Positions 18,559-27,934 are shown, counted from the stretch's first letter. The stretch is DNA of 64,000 bases from Amycolatopsis jejuensis (GCF_000717335.1 NZ_JNYZ01000043.1:1-64000), one strand, 5' to 3'. Program-made: numbers and translations. The notes: generated by a model from the letters alone, not told the origin.

Positions 18559-20337
18559 TCAGGCGGTTTCCCCGCGCACCAGCCGGGCATACCGGCCGTT
18601 CCGGGCAAGCAGCTCCGCATGTGTGCCGCGTTCGGCGATCCGTCCGCGGTCGAGCACCATGATCTGGTCTGCATGCTCCACAGTGGACAGTCGATGCGCG
18701 ATGGTCAGCGTCGTCCGTCCCTTCGCGAGCCGGTCCAGCTCCGCCTGTACTGCCCGTTCCGTCCGGTTGTCCAGCGCGCTGGTCGCCTCGTCGAGGATCA
18801 GCACCGGTGGGTTGCGCAACAGGATCCGCGCGATGGCCATGCGCTGTTTCTCGCCGCCGGAGAACCGGTAACCGCGCTGGCCGACCACCGTGTCGTACCC
18901 GTCGGGCAGCGCGGCCAGCGTGTCGTGGATGTGCGCGGCTTTGGCGGCGTTCTCCAGTTCCTCGTCGGTGGCGTCCGGTTTGGCGAACCGCAGGTTTTCC
19001 CGTACTGACGCGTGAAACAGGTACGTCTCCTGCGACACCAGCCCGACCCCGGCGGCGAGCGACGCGAGGGTGACGTCCCGGACGTCGTCGCCGTCCACGC
19101 ACACCTTCCCTTCGGTCGTCTCGTAAAGCCGGGCGACGAGGTAAGCGAGCGTGGTCTTCCCGGAACCCGTCGAGCCGACCAACGCCGTGGTAGTCCCGGC
19201 GGGTACGTCCAGGTCGATGTCGCGCAGCGTCCACGGGCCGTCGTCGCCATAGCGAAACGACACCCCGCGCATCGACACCGCACCGCCGCGCGGAACCAGT
19301 TCGCGCGCCCCCGGCCGGTCGCCGATCTCCACCGGCAGGTCGAGGACCTCGAAGATCCGCCCGAACAACGCCTTCGCCGACGCGACGTTCTGGCTCACCG
19401 TCTGCATTGCGGTCGCCGGCGCGAGCAGCCGGTTCAGCATGCTGGTGAACGCGACCACGGTGCCGAGCGACACCGCCGCGGCGCCACCGGCGAACTCCAG
19501 CCCGGCCACCCAGTAGACCAGCGCCGGGACGATCGTGAGGCTCATCGTCCGCGACGCGCGCTGCCAGCGTCCGGCCAGCGCGGCACTGCGTTCGAGCGCG
19601 GCGACCTCGCGCGACTCGGTCGCGAACCGGTCGCGCATCAGTTGCCCGTTGCCCATCGTCTTGGCCAGCAGCACGCCGGTGACCGACAGCGATTCCTCGA
19701 CGATCGTGGTCAGCCGGGCCATCCGCCGGGTCCGGCCGCGCGCGAGCTTCCGCTGCTTCCCGCCCAGCCGCAGCGTGAAGAGCAGGAACAACGGCACGAC
19801 CACCAGCGACAGCAGGGCGAGCTGCCAGTCCATGATCAGGATCGCGGCCGCGATCGCCAGCGCGGTGGTGCCGTTCTGCACGATCGACGCGGCGGTGCCG
19901 GTGACGACGTTGTCCACCCCGCCGATGTCGTTGAACACCCGCGACAGCACTTCGCCGGTCTTCGTTCGGGTGTAGAAGCCGAGCGACATCCGCTGGAGGT
20001 GGCTGTACACCGATACCCGCAGGTCGTTCATCACGCGCTGGCCGATGGTGTTGGACAGGCCGGTGGTGCGCACGCTCAGCGCGCCGGACCCGAGCGCGGC
20101 GGCGATCATCCCGACCGCCAGCAGGCTCACCAGCAGTGCGTCGCGGTGGGGGAGGGCGTCGTCGAGCATCTCCCGCAGCAGGAAGGGCGAGGTCACGCCC
20201 AGCCCGGCCTGTACCACCAGCAGTCCGCACAGCGCGGCCAGCGCGCGCCGGTGCGGCCGGAACAGCCCGGCGATGCGGCGGAACGGCACGTGCTCGTCCT
20301 CGTCCCCGGCCGGTTCGGTCAGCTGGACTGATTTCAT
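18559..20337 (-). CDS. ABC transporter, fused membrane and ATPase domains
   Basis: 592 residues. An N-terminal six-helix exporter domain (about 25-320) is followed by an ATPase domain with Walker A GSTGSGKTT, Q-loop SQETYLF, signature FSGGEKQR, Walker B ILDEATSALD and the H-loop TIAHRLST. This is a half-transporter that works as a homodimer, or with a partner not seen here; MsbA/multidrug-type lipid or drug export is usual. It is a single-gene unit with an AT-rich promoter (20338-20440). It follows the nitrilase operon in the same direction but has its own promoter and need not belong to the pathway. Confidence 0.92.
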   Translation of the reverse strand: MKSVQLTEPAGDEDEHVPFRRIAGLFRPHRRALAALCGLLVVQAGLGVTSPFLLREMLDDALPHRDALLVSLLAVGMIAAALGSGALSVRTTGLSNTIGQRVMNDLRVSVYSHLQRMSLGFYTRTKTGEVLSRVFNDIGGVDNVVTGTAASIVQNGTTALAIAAAILIMDWQLALLSLVVVPLFLLFTLRLGGKQRKLARGRTRRMARLTTIVEESLSVTGVLLAKTMGNGQLMRDRFATESREVAALERSAALAGRWQRASRTMSLTIVPALVYWVAGLEFAGGAAAVSLGTVVAFTSMLNRLLAPATAMQTVSQNVASAKALFGRIFEVLDLPVEIGDRPGARELVPRGGAVSMRGVSFRYGDDGPWTLRDIDLDVPAGTTTALVGSTGSGKTTLAYLVARLYETTEGKVCVDGDDVRDVTLASLAAGVGLVSQETYLFHASVRENLRFAKPDATDEELENAAKAAHIHDTLAALPDGYDTVVGQRGYRFSGGEKQRMAIARILLRNPPVLILDEATSALDNRTERAVQAELDRLAKGRTTLTIAHRLSTVEHADQIMVLDRGRIAERGTHAELLARNGRYARLVRGETA

Positions 20338-20373
20338 ACTCGTATGTTTACTTTTTCTCGACCTGGTGTCGAG
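20336..20373. promoter_or_regulatory. two palindromes in the AT-rich ABC-transporter promoter
   Basis: CATACTCGTATG overlaps the transporter's start codon, and CTCGAC-CTGGT-GTCGAG (20357-20373) lies just upstream. The 20335-20440 stretch is strikingly AT-rich for this genome (TTTACTTTTTCTCG, GATTTTCTTGTTGTTC). These are plausible repressor sites; the regulator is not identifiable. Confidence 0.5.
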
Positions 20374-20545
20374 TGATTTTCTTGTTGTTCAATGGATACT
20401 GCTCGGGCATTTTGTACTCTGATGCCTAGTAACAGGCCTGCGCCTGTGAAGCCGGGTGGCCGGGGCGGCTACCCTCGGGGGATGCCGGGGGTGCCGAGTG
20501 CCGCCCGGCACGCGAACTCTCGACCCAGCTGGAGCGTGCACCCCC

Positions 20546-22084
20546 GTGTTCGACACCCTCTCCGATCGGCTCACCTCGGCCCTTCAGTCGCTCTCGCGCA
20601 AGGGCCGGCTGTCCGACGCCGACATCGACGCCACCGCGCGCGAGATCCGCATCGCGCTGCTGGAGGCGGACGTCGCGCTGCCGGTGGTCAAGGCGTTCAT
20701 CGCGAAGATCAAAGAGCGGGCGAAGGGCGCCGAGGTCTCCCAGGCGCTGAACCCGGCACAGCAGGTCATCAAGATCGTCAACGAGGAGCTCGTGGCGATC
20801 CTCGGCGGCGAAACGCGCAGGCTGAACCTGGCGAAGAACCCGCCGTCGGTGATCATGCTCGCGGGTCTGCAGGGCGCCGGTAAGACGACGCTCGCCGGGA
20901 AGCTCGCGATGTGGCTGAAGAAGCAGGGCCACGCGCCGATGCTGGTCGCCTGTGACCTCCAGCGGCCCAACGCGGTCACGCAGCTGCAGGTGGTCGGCGA
21001 GCGGGCCGGGGTCACCACGTTCGCGCCCGAGCCGGGCAACGGCGTCGGCGATCCGGTGGACGTCGCGCGCCGTGCGATCGAGGAAGCCCGGCACGCGCAG
21101 CACGACATCGTGGTGGTCGACACCGCTGGTCGGCTGGGTGTCGATGAAGAGCTGATGAAGCAGGCCGCGGACATCCGCGACGCGGTCGAGCCCGACGAAG
21201 TCCTGTTCGTGGTCGACGCCATGATCGGCCAGGACGCCGTCACCACCGCCGAGGCCTTCCGCGACGGCGTCGGGTTCACCGGTGTCGTGCTCACGAAGCT
21301 CGACGGCGACGCCCGCGGTGGTGCCGCGCTGTCCGTCCGCGACGTCACCGGGCAGCCGATCCTCTTCGCGTCCAACGGCGAGAAGCTCGAGGACTTCGAC
21401 ACCTTCCACCCGGACCGGATGGCGTCGCGCATCCTCGGCATGGGCGACATGCTCACCCTGATCGAGCAGGCCGAACAGCACTTCGACCAGGAGCAGGCCG
21501 AACAGGCCGCGCAGAAGCTCACCAGCGGGCAGCTCACGCTGGAGGACTTCCTCGAGCAGATGCTCGCCGTGCGCAAGATGGGCCCGATCGGCAACCTGCT
21601 CGGCATGCTGCCCGGCGCGGGCCAGATGAAAGACCAGCTCGCGCAGGTCGACGACAAGCACCTGGACCGGCTGCAGGCGATCATCCGCGGCATGACCCCG
21701 GCCGAGCGGGACAACCCGAAGATGATCAACGGGTCGCGCCGGCTGCGCATCGCGAACGGCTCCGGGGTCACCGTGCGCGAGGTCAACGACCTGGTCAACC
21801 GCTTCTTCGAGGCGCGGAAGATGATGGCCCAGATGGCCGGCCGGTTCGGCTTCGGCGGGGGCGGCAGCAAGACGCGCAAGGGCAAGAAGGGGAAGAAGGG
21901 CAAGGGGCGCGGCCCCACGCAGCCCAAGATGCGCGGCGGGATGCCCGGCGGCATGCCGATGCTGCCTCCCGGCGGCATGGGTGGCGGTGGCATGCCGGAC
22001 CTGTCGCAGCTCGGCGGCATGAACGACGTACCCGGCTTCGACCCGTCGAAGTTCAAGCTCCCGAAGGACCCGAACAACAATTGA
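20546..22084 (+). CDS. ffh: signal recognition particle GTPase Ffh
   Basis: 512 residues from GTG at 20546. An N-domain helical bundle is followed by the G domain: G1 GLQGAGKTT (near residue 108), DTAGR, and TKLDG. The methionine-rich M domain follows (MLTLIEQAEQ, KMGPIGNLLGMLPGAGQM), ending in a Gly/Met/Lys-rich tail with many GGM units. It binds signal sequences and SRP RNA and delivers ribosomes to FtsY at the membrane. The frame upstream of 20546 has no family similarity. In related actinomycetes ffh normally follows glnD. Confidence 0.96.
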   Translation: MFDTLSDRLTSALQSLSRKGRLSDADIDATAREIRIALLEADVALPVVKAFIAKIKERAKGAEVSQALNPAQQVIKIVNEELVAILGGETRRLNLAKNPPSVIMLAGLQGAGKTTLAGKLAMWLKKQGHAPMLVACDLQRPNAVTQLQVVGERAGVTTFAPEPGNGVGDPVDVARRAIEEARHAQHDIVVVDTAGRLGVDEELMKQAADIRDAVEPDEVLFVVDAMIGQDAVTTAEAFRDGVGFTGVVLTKLDGDARGGAALSVRDVTGQPILFASNGEKLEDFDTFHPDRMASRILGMGDMLTLIEQAEQHFDQEQAEQAAQKLTSGQLTLEDFLEQMLAVRKMGPIGNLLGMLPGAGQMKDQLAQVDDKHLDRLQAIIRGMTPAERDNPKMINGSRRLRIANGSGVTVREVNDLVNRFFEARKMMAQMAGRFGFGGGGSKTRKGKKGKKGKGRGPTQPKMRGGMPGGMPMLPPGGMGGGGMPDLSQLGGMNDVPGFDPSKFKLPKDPNNN

Positions 22085-23154
22085 GCCCGCTGCACCTTTC
22101 CGGCACCGTCCTTCCCGACGGCGAGCCGCGTGACCTCTGGATCGACGGCGGACGGCTGTCGTTCGAGCCCGTCCCCGGCGCGGAAACCCTGTCCACCGGC
22201 GGGTTCCTGGTGCCGGGGCTCGTCGACGCGCACTGCCACCCCGGCCTCGGCCCGCAGGGCGGCCTTGGCGTCGACGTGGCGGCGGAGCAAGCGGCGACCG
22301 ACCGCGACGCGGGCACGCTGCTGATCCGCGACTGCGGCCTGCCGCTCGACGTACGGCCCCTGCAGTCCCGCGCCGACCTGCCCACGATCATCCGCTGCGG
22401 ACGGCATCTCGCACTGCCGAAGAGGTACATCCCGGGCTTCGCGATCGAGCTGGACGACCCGGAGCTGCTGCCCGACGCAGTCGCCGAACAGGCCCGCGAC
22501 GGCGACGGCTGGGTCAAGCTGGTCGGCGACTGGATCGACCGCGGGCAAGGCGACCTCGCGCCGTTGTGGCCGGACGACGTGCTGGCCGAAGCAATCCGCG
22601 TCGCCCACGATCTCGGCGCGCGCGTAACGGCGCATGTGTTCGGCGAAGCCGCGTTGCCGGGCCTCATCGACGCAGGCATCGACTGTCTCGAACACGGCAC
22701 CGCCTTGTCCTCAGACCAGCTGGCGGAACTCGCGCGCCGCGACGTCGCTCTCGTGCCCACGCTGATCAACATCGAGAACTTCCCGGGTATCGCGGACAAG
22801 GCGGGCAAGTACCCGACGTACGCGGCACACATGCGCGCCCTGCACGCAGGCGTGGCCGAGATGGTGTCTTCAGCAGTCGAAGCAGGCGTACGCGTCTTCG
22901 CGGGCACTGATGCGGGAGGCATGGTTGACCACGGCCGTATCGCTGACGAGGTCGAAGCGCTCCATCGCGCAGGCATGTCCCGTACGCAGGCGCTCGCCAG
23001 CGCGTCCTGGGCAGCCCGCGAGTGGCTCGGCCACCCGGGCATCGAACACGGCGCCCCGGCCGACCTGATCGTCTATCCGGACGACCCACGCACCGATCTG
23101 GCCGCCCTGCACCACCCGAGCCACATCGTCTTGCGCGGCACCGTCTTCCACTGA
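22081..23154 (+). CDS. amidohydrolase-family protein
   Basis: 357 residues from TTG at 22081, which overlaps the ffh stop (TTGA). It has the imidazolonepropionase/dihydroorotase-like layout: an N-terminal beta-sandwich, the HxH metal motif in DAHCHPG, later His (TAHVFGE, CLEHGTAL) and Asp in FAGTDAGG. The substrate is unknown. A comparable amidohydrolase gene follows ffh in Mycobacterium (next to Rv2916c), so this is part of the conserved neighbourhood. TTG is unusual, but no ATG or GTG precedes the conserved N-terminus. Confidence 0.85.
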   Translation: MSPLHLSGTVLPDGEPRDLWIDGGRLSFEPVPGAETLSTGGFLVPGLVDAHCHPGLGPQGGLGVDVAAEQAATDRDAGTLLIRDCGLPLDVRPLQSRADLPTIIRCGRHLALPKRYIPGFAIELDDPELLPDAVAEQARDGDGWVKLVGDWIDRGQGDLAPLWPDDVLAEAIRVAHDLGARVTAHVFGEAALPGLIDAGIDCLEHGTALSSDQLAELARRDVALVPTLINIENFPGIADKAGKYPTYAAHMRALHAGVAEMVSSAVEAGVRVFAGTDAGGMVDHGRIADEVEALHRAGMSRTQALASASWAAREWLGHPGIEHGAPADLIVYPDDPRTDLAALHHPSHIVLRGTVFH

Positions 23155-23213
23155 CTTTCACTGGGCGGAAGCATCGACGGGGTTCGCGGCTCGCACCCTT
23201 CTACCGTCATTCC

Positions 23214-23879
23214 ATGAGCCGACACCTGATGCTGGTCCACGGAGCCTGGCACGGCGCCTGGGCCTGGGAAGCCGTCGCGCCGCTGCTGACGGAACAGGGG
23301 TTCACGGTGCACACCGTCGATCTGCCCAGCAGCGGCGACCTTGGTGACTTGCGCGCCGACGCCGCCGTCGTCCGCGCCGCGGCCAGCGCGATCGACGAGC
23401 CCGTGACCCTGGTCGGCCACTCCTACGGCGGCATGGCGATCACGGAGGCTTCGGCGAGCCTCGACAACGTCGACCACCTGGTCTACGTCGCCGCGTTCCT
23501 GCTTCCCGAAGGACTGTCGGTGCTCCAGGCAGTGGGCGGCACCCCGCCGCCGTGGTGGGTGATCGACGCGGACCGGCGCACGGTCGAGGTCGCCGACCCG
23601 GTCGCGGTCTTCTACCACGACTGCCCTCCCGAGGTCGCGGGTCGCGTCGGCAAGCAATCGCTCGACTCGTTCGAGCAGCCGCTGTCCGGTGCGGGGTGGA
23701 CGAAGATCCCCAGCACGTACGTCCTCTGCGAGCACGACGCCGCGATTCCGCCGTTCGCTCAAGAAGAAATGGCCAAAGCCGCCGGAGCCACGGTACGCAT
23801 GCCGACCGGACACTCGCCGTTCTTCGCCGATCCCGCCGGACTGACCCGGCATCTCGCCGCCATCGCCGCTACTGCCTGA
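23214..23879 (+). CDS. alpha/beta hydrolase
   Basis: 221 residues. The oxyanion-hole motif HGAWHGAWAWE follows the first strand, the nucleophile elbow is GHSYGG, an acidic residue is in CEHDAAIPP, and the catalytic His is in TGHSPFF. This matches the small esterase/hydroxynitrile-lyase-like branch annotated in actinomycetes as alpha/beta fold hydrolase. No lid domain. The substrate cannot be predicted. It stands alone, 59 bp after the amidohydrolase, and is followed by a palindromic repeat array. Confidence 0.88.
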   Translation: MSRHLMLVHGAWHGAWAWEAVAPLLTEQGFTVHTVDLPSSGDLGDLRADAAVVRAAASAIDEPVTLVGHSYGGMAITEASASLDNVDHLVYVAAFLLPEGLSVLQAVGGTPPPWWVIDADRRTVEVADPVAVFYHDCPPEVAGRVGKQSLDSFEQPLSGAGWTKIPSTYVLCEHDAAIPPFAQEEMAKAAGATVRMPTGHSPFFADPAGLTRHLAAIAATA

Positions 23880-23885
23880 TCCCGC

Positions 23886-23972
23886 CCCAATGCCACATTC
23901 GCTGCATCTCACGCACCCAATGCCACATTGGCTGCATCTGACGCACCCAATGCCACATTGGGTGCATCCCCC
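23886..23972. repeat. three tandem 30-bp repeats with CCAATG palindrome
   Basis: Units begin at 23886, 23916 and 23946. Each carries CCAATG-CCA-CATTGG (the first unit has CATTCG) followed by (C/G)TGCATC. The 6-bp arms form a perfect palindrome with a 3-nt centre in units 2 and 3. It resembles a REP-like intergenic element and could also form hairpins that stop the upstream transcript. Confidence 0.85.
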
Positions 23973-24024
23973 ACCACCCCACCCCGGCGGGATGCGCCAC
24001 CGAGCGGGCACCTAGCGTGAGCCG

Positions 24025-24747
24025 GTGGCCGAAAACGGTGGGGACAAACGGGTGTTCGGCGCCCACTGGGCGTTCGTTGCGTTCTTCGCCGGGGTCGCCG
24101 GGTACCACCTCGTCACGCTCGGCACCGCCGCCGCCGTCAACCACCAGTTCGGCGACGACGATCCGGTCGACCTCTTCGCCGGTCCGTTGCTGCTGCTGGC
24201 CTTCCTGCCGAACCTGGTGCTCGGGCTCGGCCCGCTGCTCGGCTCCGCCCGCTTCGGCACGGGTCCGGAAGCCGACTTCGGGCTGCGCACCCGCGGGCGC
24301 GACGTCCGTATCGGCCTTGCCTGCGGCGCGCTCGCCCTCGTGGTCGGGTTCCTGCTCAACCTCGGCGAGATTGCCATCTTCGGCGGCGACGAGGTGTCCG
24401 ACAGCCCGCTCACCGATCTGCCCGACGTCTCCGGCGGGAATCCGGTCTGGCTCGTCGCCGCGGCGCTGGTGCTCGTGATCGCCGTCCCGGTCACCGAGGA
24501 ACTGCTCGTGCGCGGGGCGCTGTGGAACGCCCTCGTGCACCACCGGGTCCCGCCGTGGGTGGTGCTGGTGCTCACGTCACTGGTGTTCGCCCAGCTGCAC
24601 GGCGAGGCCACGCGCACGATCGCGCTGTTCGGCCAGGGCCTGGTGCTCGGGCTGGCGCGGTACTACTCCGGCCGCACGTCGGCGAGTGTCATCGCGCACG
24701 CGGCCAACAACCTCCCGCCCGCCGTGCTGCTCTTCACCGGTCACTGA
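24025..24747 (+). CDS. CPBP-family intramembrane protease 1
   Basis: 240 residues, about six membrane segments. The CPBP (CAAX/Abi) active-site motifs are present: EELLVRGALW, then an FAQLHGE helix and HAANNLPPA. These diglutamate/His membrane proteases process prenylated or bacteriocin-related peptides in some bacteria, but most members are uncharacterised. GTG start. The neighbouring gene encodes a second member, so the pair may have arisen by duplication, although identity is limited to the motifs. Confidence 0.85.
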   Translation: MAENGGDKRVFGAHWAFVAFFAGVAGYHLVTLGTAAAVNHQFGDDDPVDLFAGPLLLLAFLPNLVLGLGPLLGSARFGTGPEADFGLRTRGRDVRIGLACGALALVVGFLLNLGEIAIFGGDEVSDSPLTDLPDVSGGNPVWLVAAALVLVIAVPVTEELLVRGALWNALVHHRVPPWVVLVLTSLVFAQLHGEATRTIALFGQGLVLGLARYYSGRTSASVIAHAANNLPPAVLLFTGH

Positions 24748-24829
24748 GCGATGCCGGTGCGAGTACTGTGCGAAACCGTTTCGGCGGCTAGGCTCGACCG
24801 GTGAGCCGAGCGAGCACGGGAGGGCGGGC

Positions 24830-25621
24830 GTGACCACTTCACAGTCCCGCGAGCCCCTTCCCGGCGCGCTCTCGCCGGAGGACTTCGTGGCCGAACCCGC
24901 CACGTTCCCGGCGCACCGCTGGGGGTTCGGGGCCTTTCTGCTGGTCGAGGCGATCCTGCTCGCGTCGGCCGCGTTCGTCGGCGTGCTCGCCGGCCAGCCG
25001 GCGCCAGGGCGGCCGCTCCCGATCAGCACGGTGCTGCTGGGGACGATGCTGCCCACCATGATCGCCGCCGGCGCCGCGGTGCTCGTCACCCTCGTGCGCG
25101 GCAACGGGCCGAGGCTGGACCTGCGGCTCGAATGGCGCTGGGCCGACGTGCGGGTCGGCGTCAAGTTCGGCCTGCTCGGCCTCGTGCTCACCACGCTGAG
25201 CGCGTACGTGTGGACGCAGCTGGTCGGCTCGTCGAACGCGACCTCGGCGATCAGCGCGCTGGTCGACGACCGCAAGATGTCCGTGCCCGCCGCCGCGGTG
25301 ATGTTCGGCTACCTGTGGCTGGCCGGGCCGATCTGCGAGGAGATCATCTACCGCGGCCTGCTCTGGGGCGCGGTCGAGCGGCTGCAGTGGCGCAGCGAGA
25401 AATGGGGCCGGTTCGCCGCGTTCCTGCTGTCCACCGCGGTGTTCGCGGCGAGTCACCTCGAACCGCTGCGCACCACGCTGCTCCTCGTGATCTCGATCCC
25501 GATCGGGCTCGCCAGGCTGTCCACCGGACGGCTGGCGGGCAGCATCGTCGCGCACGCCATGAACAACTTCCTCCCGGCCGTCGCGATCCTGCTCGGCGCG
25601 CTCGGGACGGCCTCGTTCTGA
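24830..25621 (+). CDS. CPBP-family intramembrane protease 2
   Basis: 263 residues from GTG at 24830, preceded by GGGAGGGCGG. Hydrophobic helices alternate with the CPBP motifs CEEIIYRGLLWG, ASHLEP and HAMNNFLPA, so all three catalytic elements are intact. A polar 35-residue N-terminus precedes the first helix. It lies 82 bp after protease 1. Many such proteins sit near ribosomal or cell-envelope genes in actinomycetes without known substrates. Confidence 0.86.
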   Translation: MTTSQSREPLPGALSPEDFVAEPATFPAHRWGFGAFLLVEAILLASAAFVGVLAGQPAPGRPLPISTVLLGTMLPTMIAAGAAVLVTLVRGNGPRLDLRLEWRWADVRVGVKFGLLGLVLTTLSAYVWTQLVGSSNATSAISALVDDRKMSVPAAAVMFGYLWLAGPICEEIIYRGLLWGAVERLQWRSEKWGRFAAFLLSTAVFAASHLEPLRTTLLLVISIPIGLARLSTGRLAGSIVAHAMNNFLPAVAILLGALGTASF

Positions 25622-25801
25622 AGCCGGTCCGGCAGGCCCCTGCGCAGGCACAACAAGGGCGTCTGGCAGAATGTTCGCTTGCCCGCTTCTGCCGGACCCT
25701 CTCACCGTGCGGAAGCTCCTGACCTTCGGGTGCCCGCGGCCCTGTCCCCACGGGGTTCGGCGTGCGCCCGCACCAGAGAGCAACGAGGAGTACCCACACC
25801 C

Positions 25802-26245
25802 GTGGCCGTCAAGATCAAGCTGCAGCGCCTCGGCAAGATCCGTGCGCCGTACTACCGCATCATCATCGCCGACGCGCGCACCCGCCGGGACGGCAAGGCC
25901 ATCGAGACGATCGGCAAGTACCACCCGAAGGAAGAGCCGAGCCTGATCGAGGTCGACACCGAGCGCGCGCAGTACTGGCTGGGCGTCGGCGCGCAGCCGA
26001 CCGAGCCGGTGCAGCGCATCCTCGAGATCACCGGCGACTGGCAGAAGTTCAAGGGCCTGCCGGGCGCCGAGGGCACCCTGAAGGTGGCCGAGCCGAAGCC
26101 GTCGAAGCAGGACCTGTTCAACGCGGCGCTGGCCGCGGCGGGCGAGGAGCCCTCCGCCGAGGCCACCACGCCGAAGAAGAAGCCGGCCCCGAAGAAGGCC
26201 GACGCCGACAAGGCCGAAGGTACCGAGGGCGAGAAGTCCGAGTGA
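25802..26245 (+). CDS. rpsP: 30S ribosomal protein S16
   Basis: 147 residues from GTG at 25802 ([20 protein letters not shown]). The S16 core occupies the first 85 residues; the rest is a Lys/Ala/Glu-rich tail ([14 protein letters not shown]), longer than the usual 80-90 residues but common in actinomycetes. First gene of rpsP-khpA-rimM-trmD. Its stop overlaps the KhpA start (GTGA). The promoter should lie within 25622-25801. Confidence 0.96.
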   Translation: MAVKIKLQRLGKIRAPYYRIIIADARTRRDGKAIETIGKYHPKEEPSLIEVDTERAQYWLGVGAQPTEPVQRILEITGDWQKFKGLPGAEGTLKVAEPKPSKQDLFNAALAAAGEEPSAEATTPKKKPAPKKADADKAEGTEGEKSE

Positions 26246-26481
26246 GCTTCCTCGCCGACTCCCTCGAGCACCTGGTGCGCGGGATCGTCGACAACCCGGA
26301 CGAGGTCCGGGTCGAGCTGCTGACCACGCGCCGTGGCCGCACGCTCGAGGTGCACGTGCACCCCGACGATCTCGGCAAGGTGATCGGCCGGGGCGGGCGC
26401 ACCGCGACCGCCCTGCGCACCGTCATGGGCGGGATCGGTGGCCGCGGCGTCCGGGTGGACGTCGTCGACACCGACCGCTGA
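26242..26481 (+). CDS. khpA: KH-domain RNA-binding protein KhpA
   Basis: 79 residues forming one KH domain with the GxxG loop in [15 protein letters not shown]. This is the small RNA-binding protein found between rpsP and rimM in Gram-positive bacteria. With KhpB it binds many transcripts and affects cell division and elongation in streptococci; its actinomycete role is less clear. The GTG start overlaps the rpsP stop. Confidence 0.93.
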   Translation: MSFLADSLEHLVRGIVDNPDEVRVELLTTRRGRTLEVHVHPDDLGKVIGRGGRTATALRTVMGGIGGRGVRVDVVDTDR

Positions 26482-26506
26482 CCCGGTCGTCACGGACAGG
26501 TCAGGG

Positions 26507-27019
26507 ATGGACGTCGTAGTCGGCCGTATCGCGAAGGCGCACGGCATCCGCGGCGAGCTCGCGGTGGACGTGCGCACGGACTCGCCGCAGGAACGCTTCG
26601 CGGTCGGTGCGGCCGTCACGACGAAGCTGCGTGACGGCAGCAAGAGAGACCTCACCATCGCAGCCGCCCGCGAACACAGCGGGCGGCTGCTGGTGCGTTT
26701 CGAGCAGGTGCTCACGCGCGATGTCGCGGAGACCCTGCGCGGCGCGCTGCTGCTCGCGGACACGGACACGCTGCCGCCCACCGGCGACCCGGACGAGTTC
26801 TACGACCACGAGCTGGCCGGCCTGCGCGCCGAGCTGGCCGACGGGTCGCTCGTGGGCACCGTCGTCGAGGTTGTGCATTCACCGGCGGGAGAGCTGCTCT
26901 CGCTGGACGTGGACGGCCGCGAGGTGCTGGTCCCGTTCGTGCTGGCGATCGTGCCGACGGTGGACCTCGCGGGCGGCCGGGTCGTGCTCGACCCGCCGGA
27001 AGGGCTCCTGGACGCCTAG
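26507..27019 (+). CDS. rimM: 16S rRNA processing protein RimM
   Basis: 170 residues from ATG at 26507 (MDVVVGRIAKAHGIRGELAV). An N-terminal RimM beta-barrel is followed by a PRC-barrel (EFYDHELAGL, then VHSPAGELL and VPFVLAIVP). RimM binds S19 and the 30S head during assembly. It is preceded by CAGG and ends directly before trmD: the TAG and the trmD ATG are adjacent. Confidence 0.95.
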   Translation: MDVVVGRIAKAHGIRGELAVDVRTDSPQERFAVGAAVTTKLRDGSKRDLTIAAAREHSGRLLVRFEQVLTRDVAETLRGALLLADTDTLPPTGDPDEFYDHELAGLRAELADGSLVGTVVEVVHSPAGELLSLDVDGREVLVPFVLAIVPTVDLAGGRVVLDPPEGLLDA

Positions 27020-27784
27020 ATGCGCATCGACGTCGTCACCATTTTCCCGGAGTACCTGGAACCACTGCGCGCCGCGTTACTGGGGCGCGCGATCGACCGC
27101 GGCCTCATCGAAATCGGGGTCCACGACCTGCGCGACTGGACCCACGACGTCCACCGCGCAGTCGACGACGCGCCCTACGGCGGCGGCCCCGGCATGGTGA
27201 TGAAACCGCAGATCTGGGGTCCGGCACTCGACGACGTGTGCGGTCCGCAGACCCGGCTCGTGGTCCCCACCCCGGCCGGGCGGCCGTTCACCCAGGAGCT
27301 CGCGCACGCATATGCGGAAGAGCAGCACCTGGTGTTCGCCTGCGGCCGGTACGAGGGCATCGACCAGCGCGTGGTCGACGACGCCGCCCGCCGGATGCCC
27401 GTCGACGAGGTCTCGATCGGCGACTACGTGCTGGTCGGCGGCGAGGCCGCGGTGCTGGTGATCGTGGAGTCCGTGGTCCGGCTGCTGCCGGGAGTGCTGG
27501 GCAACGTCCGCTCGGCAGCCGAGGACTCGTTCTCCGACGGACTGCTCGAAGGCCCCAGCTACACGCGTCCGGAAGTGTGGCGTGACCTGGCGGTTCCGGA
27601 TGTATTGCGGTCCGGGAACCACGCGCTGGTCGACCGCTGGCGGCGCGACCAGGCACTCGAACGCACGGCCCGGCGCCGCCCCGATCTGCTGGCCCGGCTG
27701 CCCGATGGAAGCCTCGACCGGAGGGACCACGAGGTGCTCGACCGGCTCGGCGAGCAGCCCGGCCAGACCCCCTGCGAGGGGTAG
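27020..27784 (+). CDS. trmD: tRNA (guanine37-N1)-methyltransferase TrmD
   Basis: 254 residues. The SPOUT trefoil-knot motifs are present: [23 protein letters not shown] and [11 protein letters not shown]. The catalytic Asp region reads [14 protein letters not shown], followed by [13 protein letters not shown]. It makes m1G37 in tRNAs reading CNN codons and is essential. It starts on the base after the rimM stop. The last 25 residues are variable. Confidence 0.96.
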   Translation: MRIDVVTIFPEYLEPLRAALLGRAIDRGLIEIGVHDLRDWTHDVHRAVDDAPYGGGPGMVMKPQIWGPALDDVCGPQTRLVVPTPAGRPFTQELAHAYAEEQHLVFACGRYEGIDQRVVDDAARRMPVDEVSIGDYVLVGGEAAVLVIVESVVRLLPGVLGNVRSAAEDSFSDGLLEGPSYTRPEVWRDLAVPDVLRSGNHALVDRWRRDQALERTARRRPDLLARLPDGSLDRRDHEVLDRLGEQPGQTPCEG

Positions 27785-27934
27785 CTAGCCACCTCTGCCA
27801 TACTTGACCGGTTGGCGTGAGTGGATCGCCTCGTGCACGAGCCCGCCAGCACCCCCGGAGTGGCCGCAGCCAGGTCGCTGCGCGCCCCGGGACGAAGTAC
27901 CCGAGAACACGAACCTGACGAGGACGGATCACCG

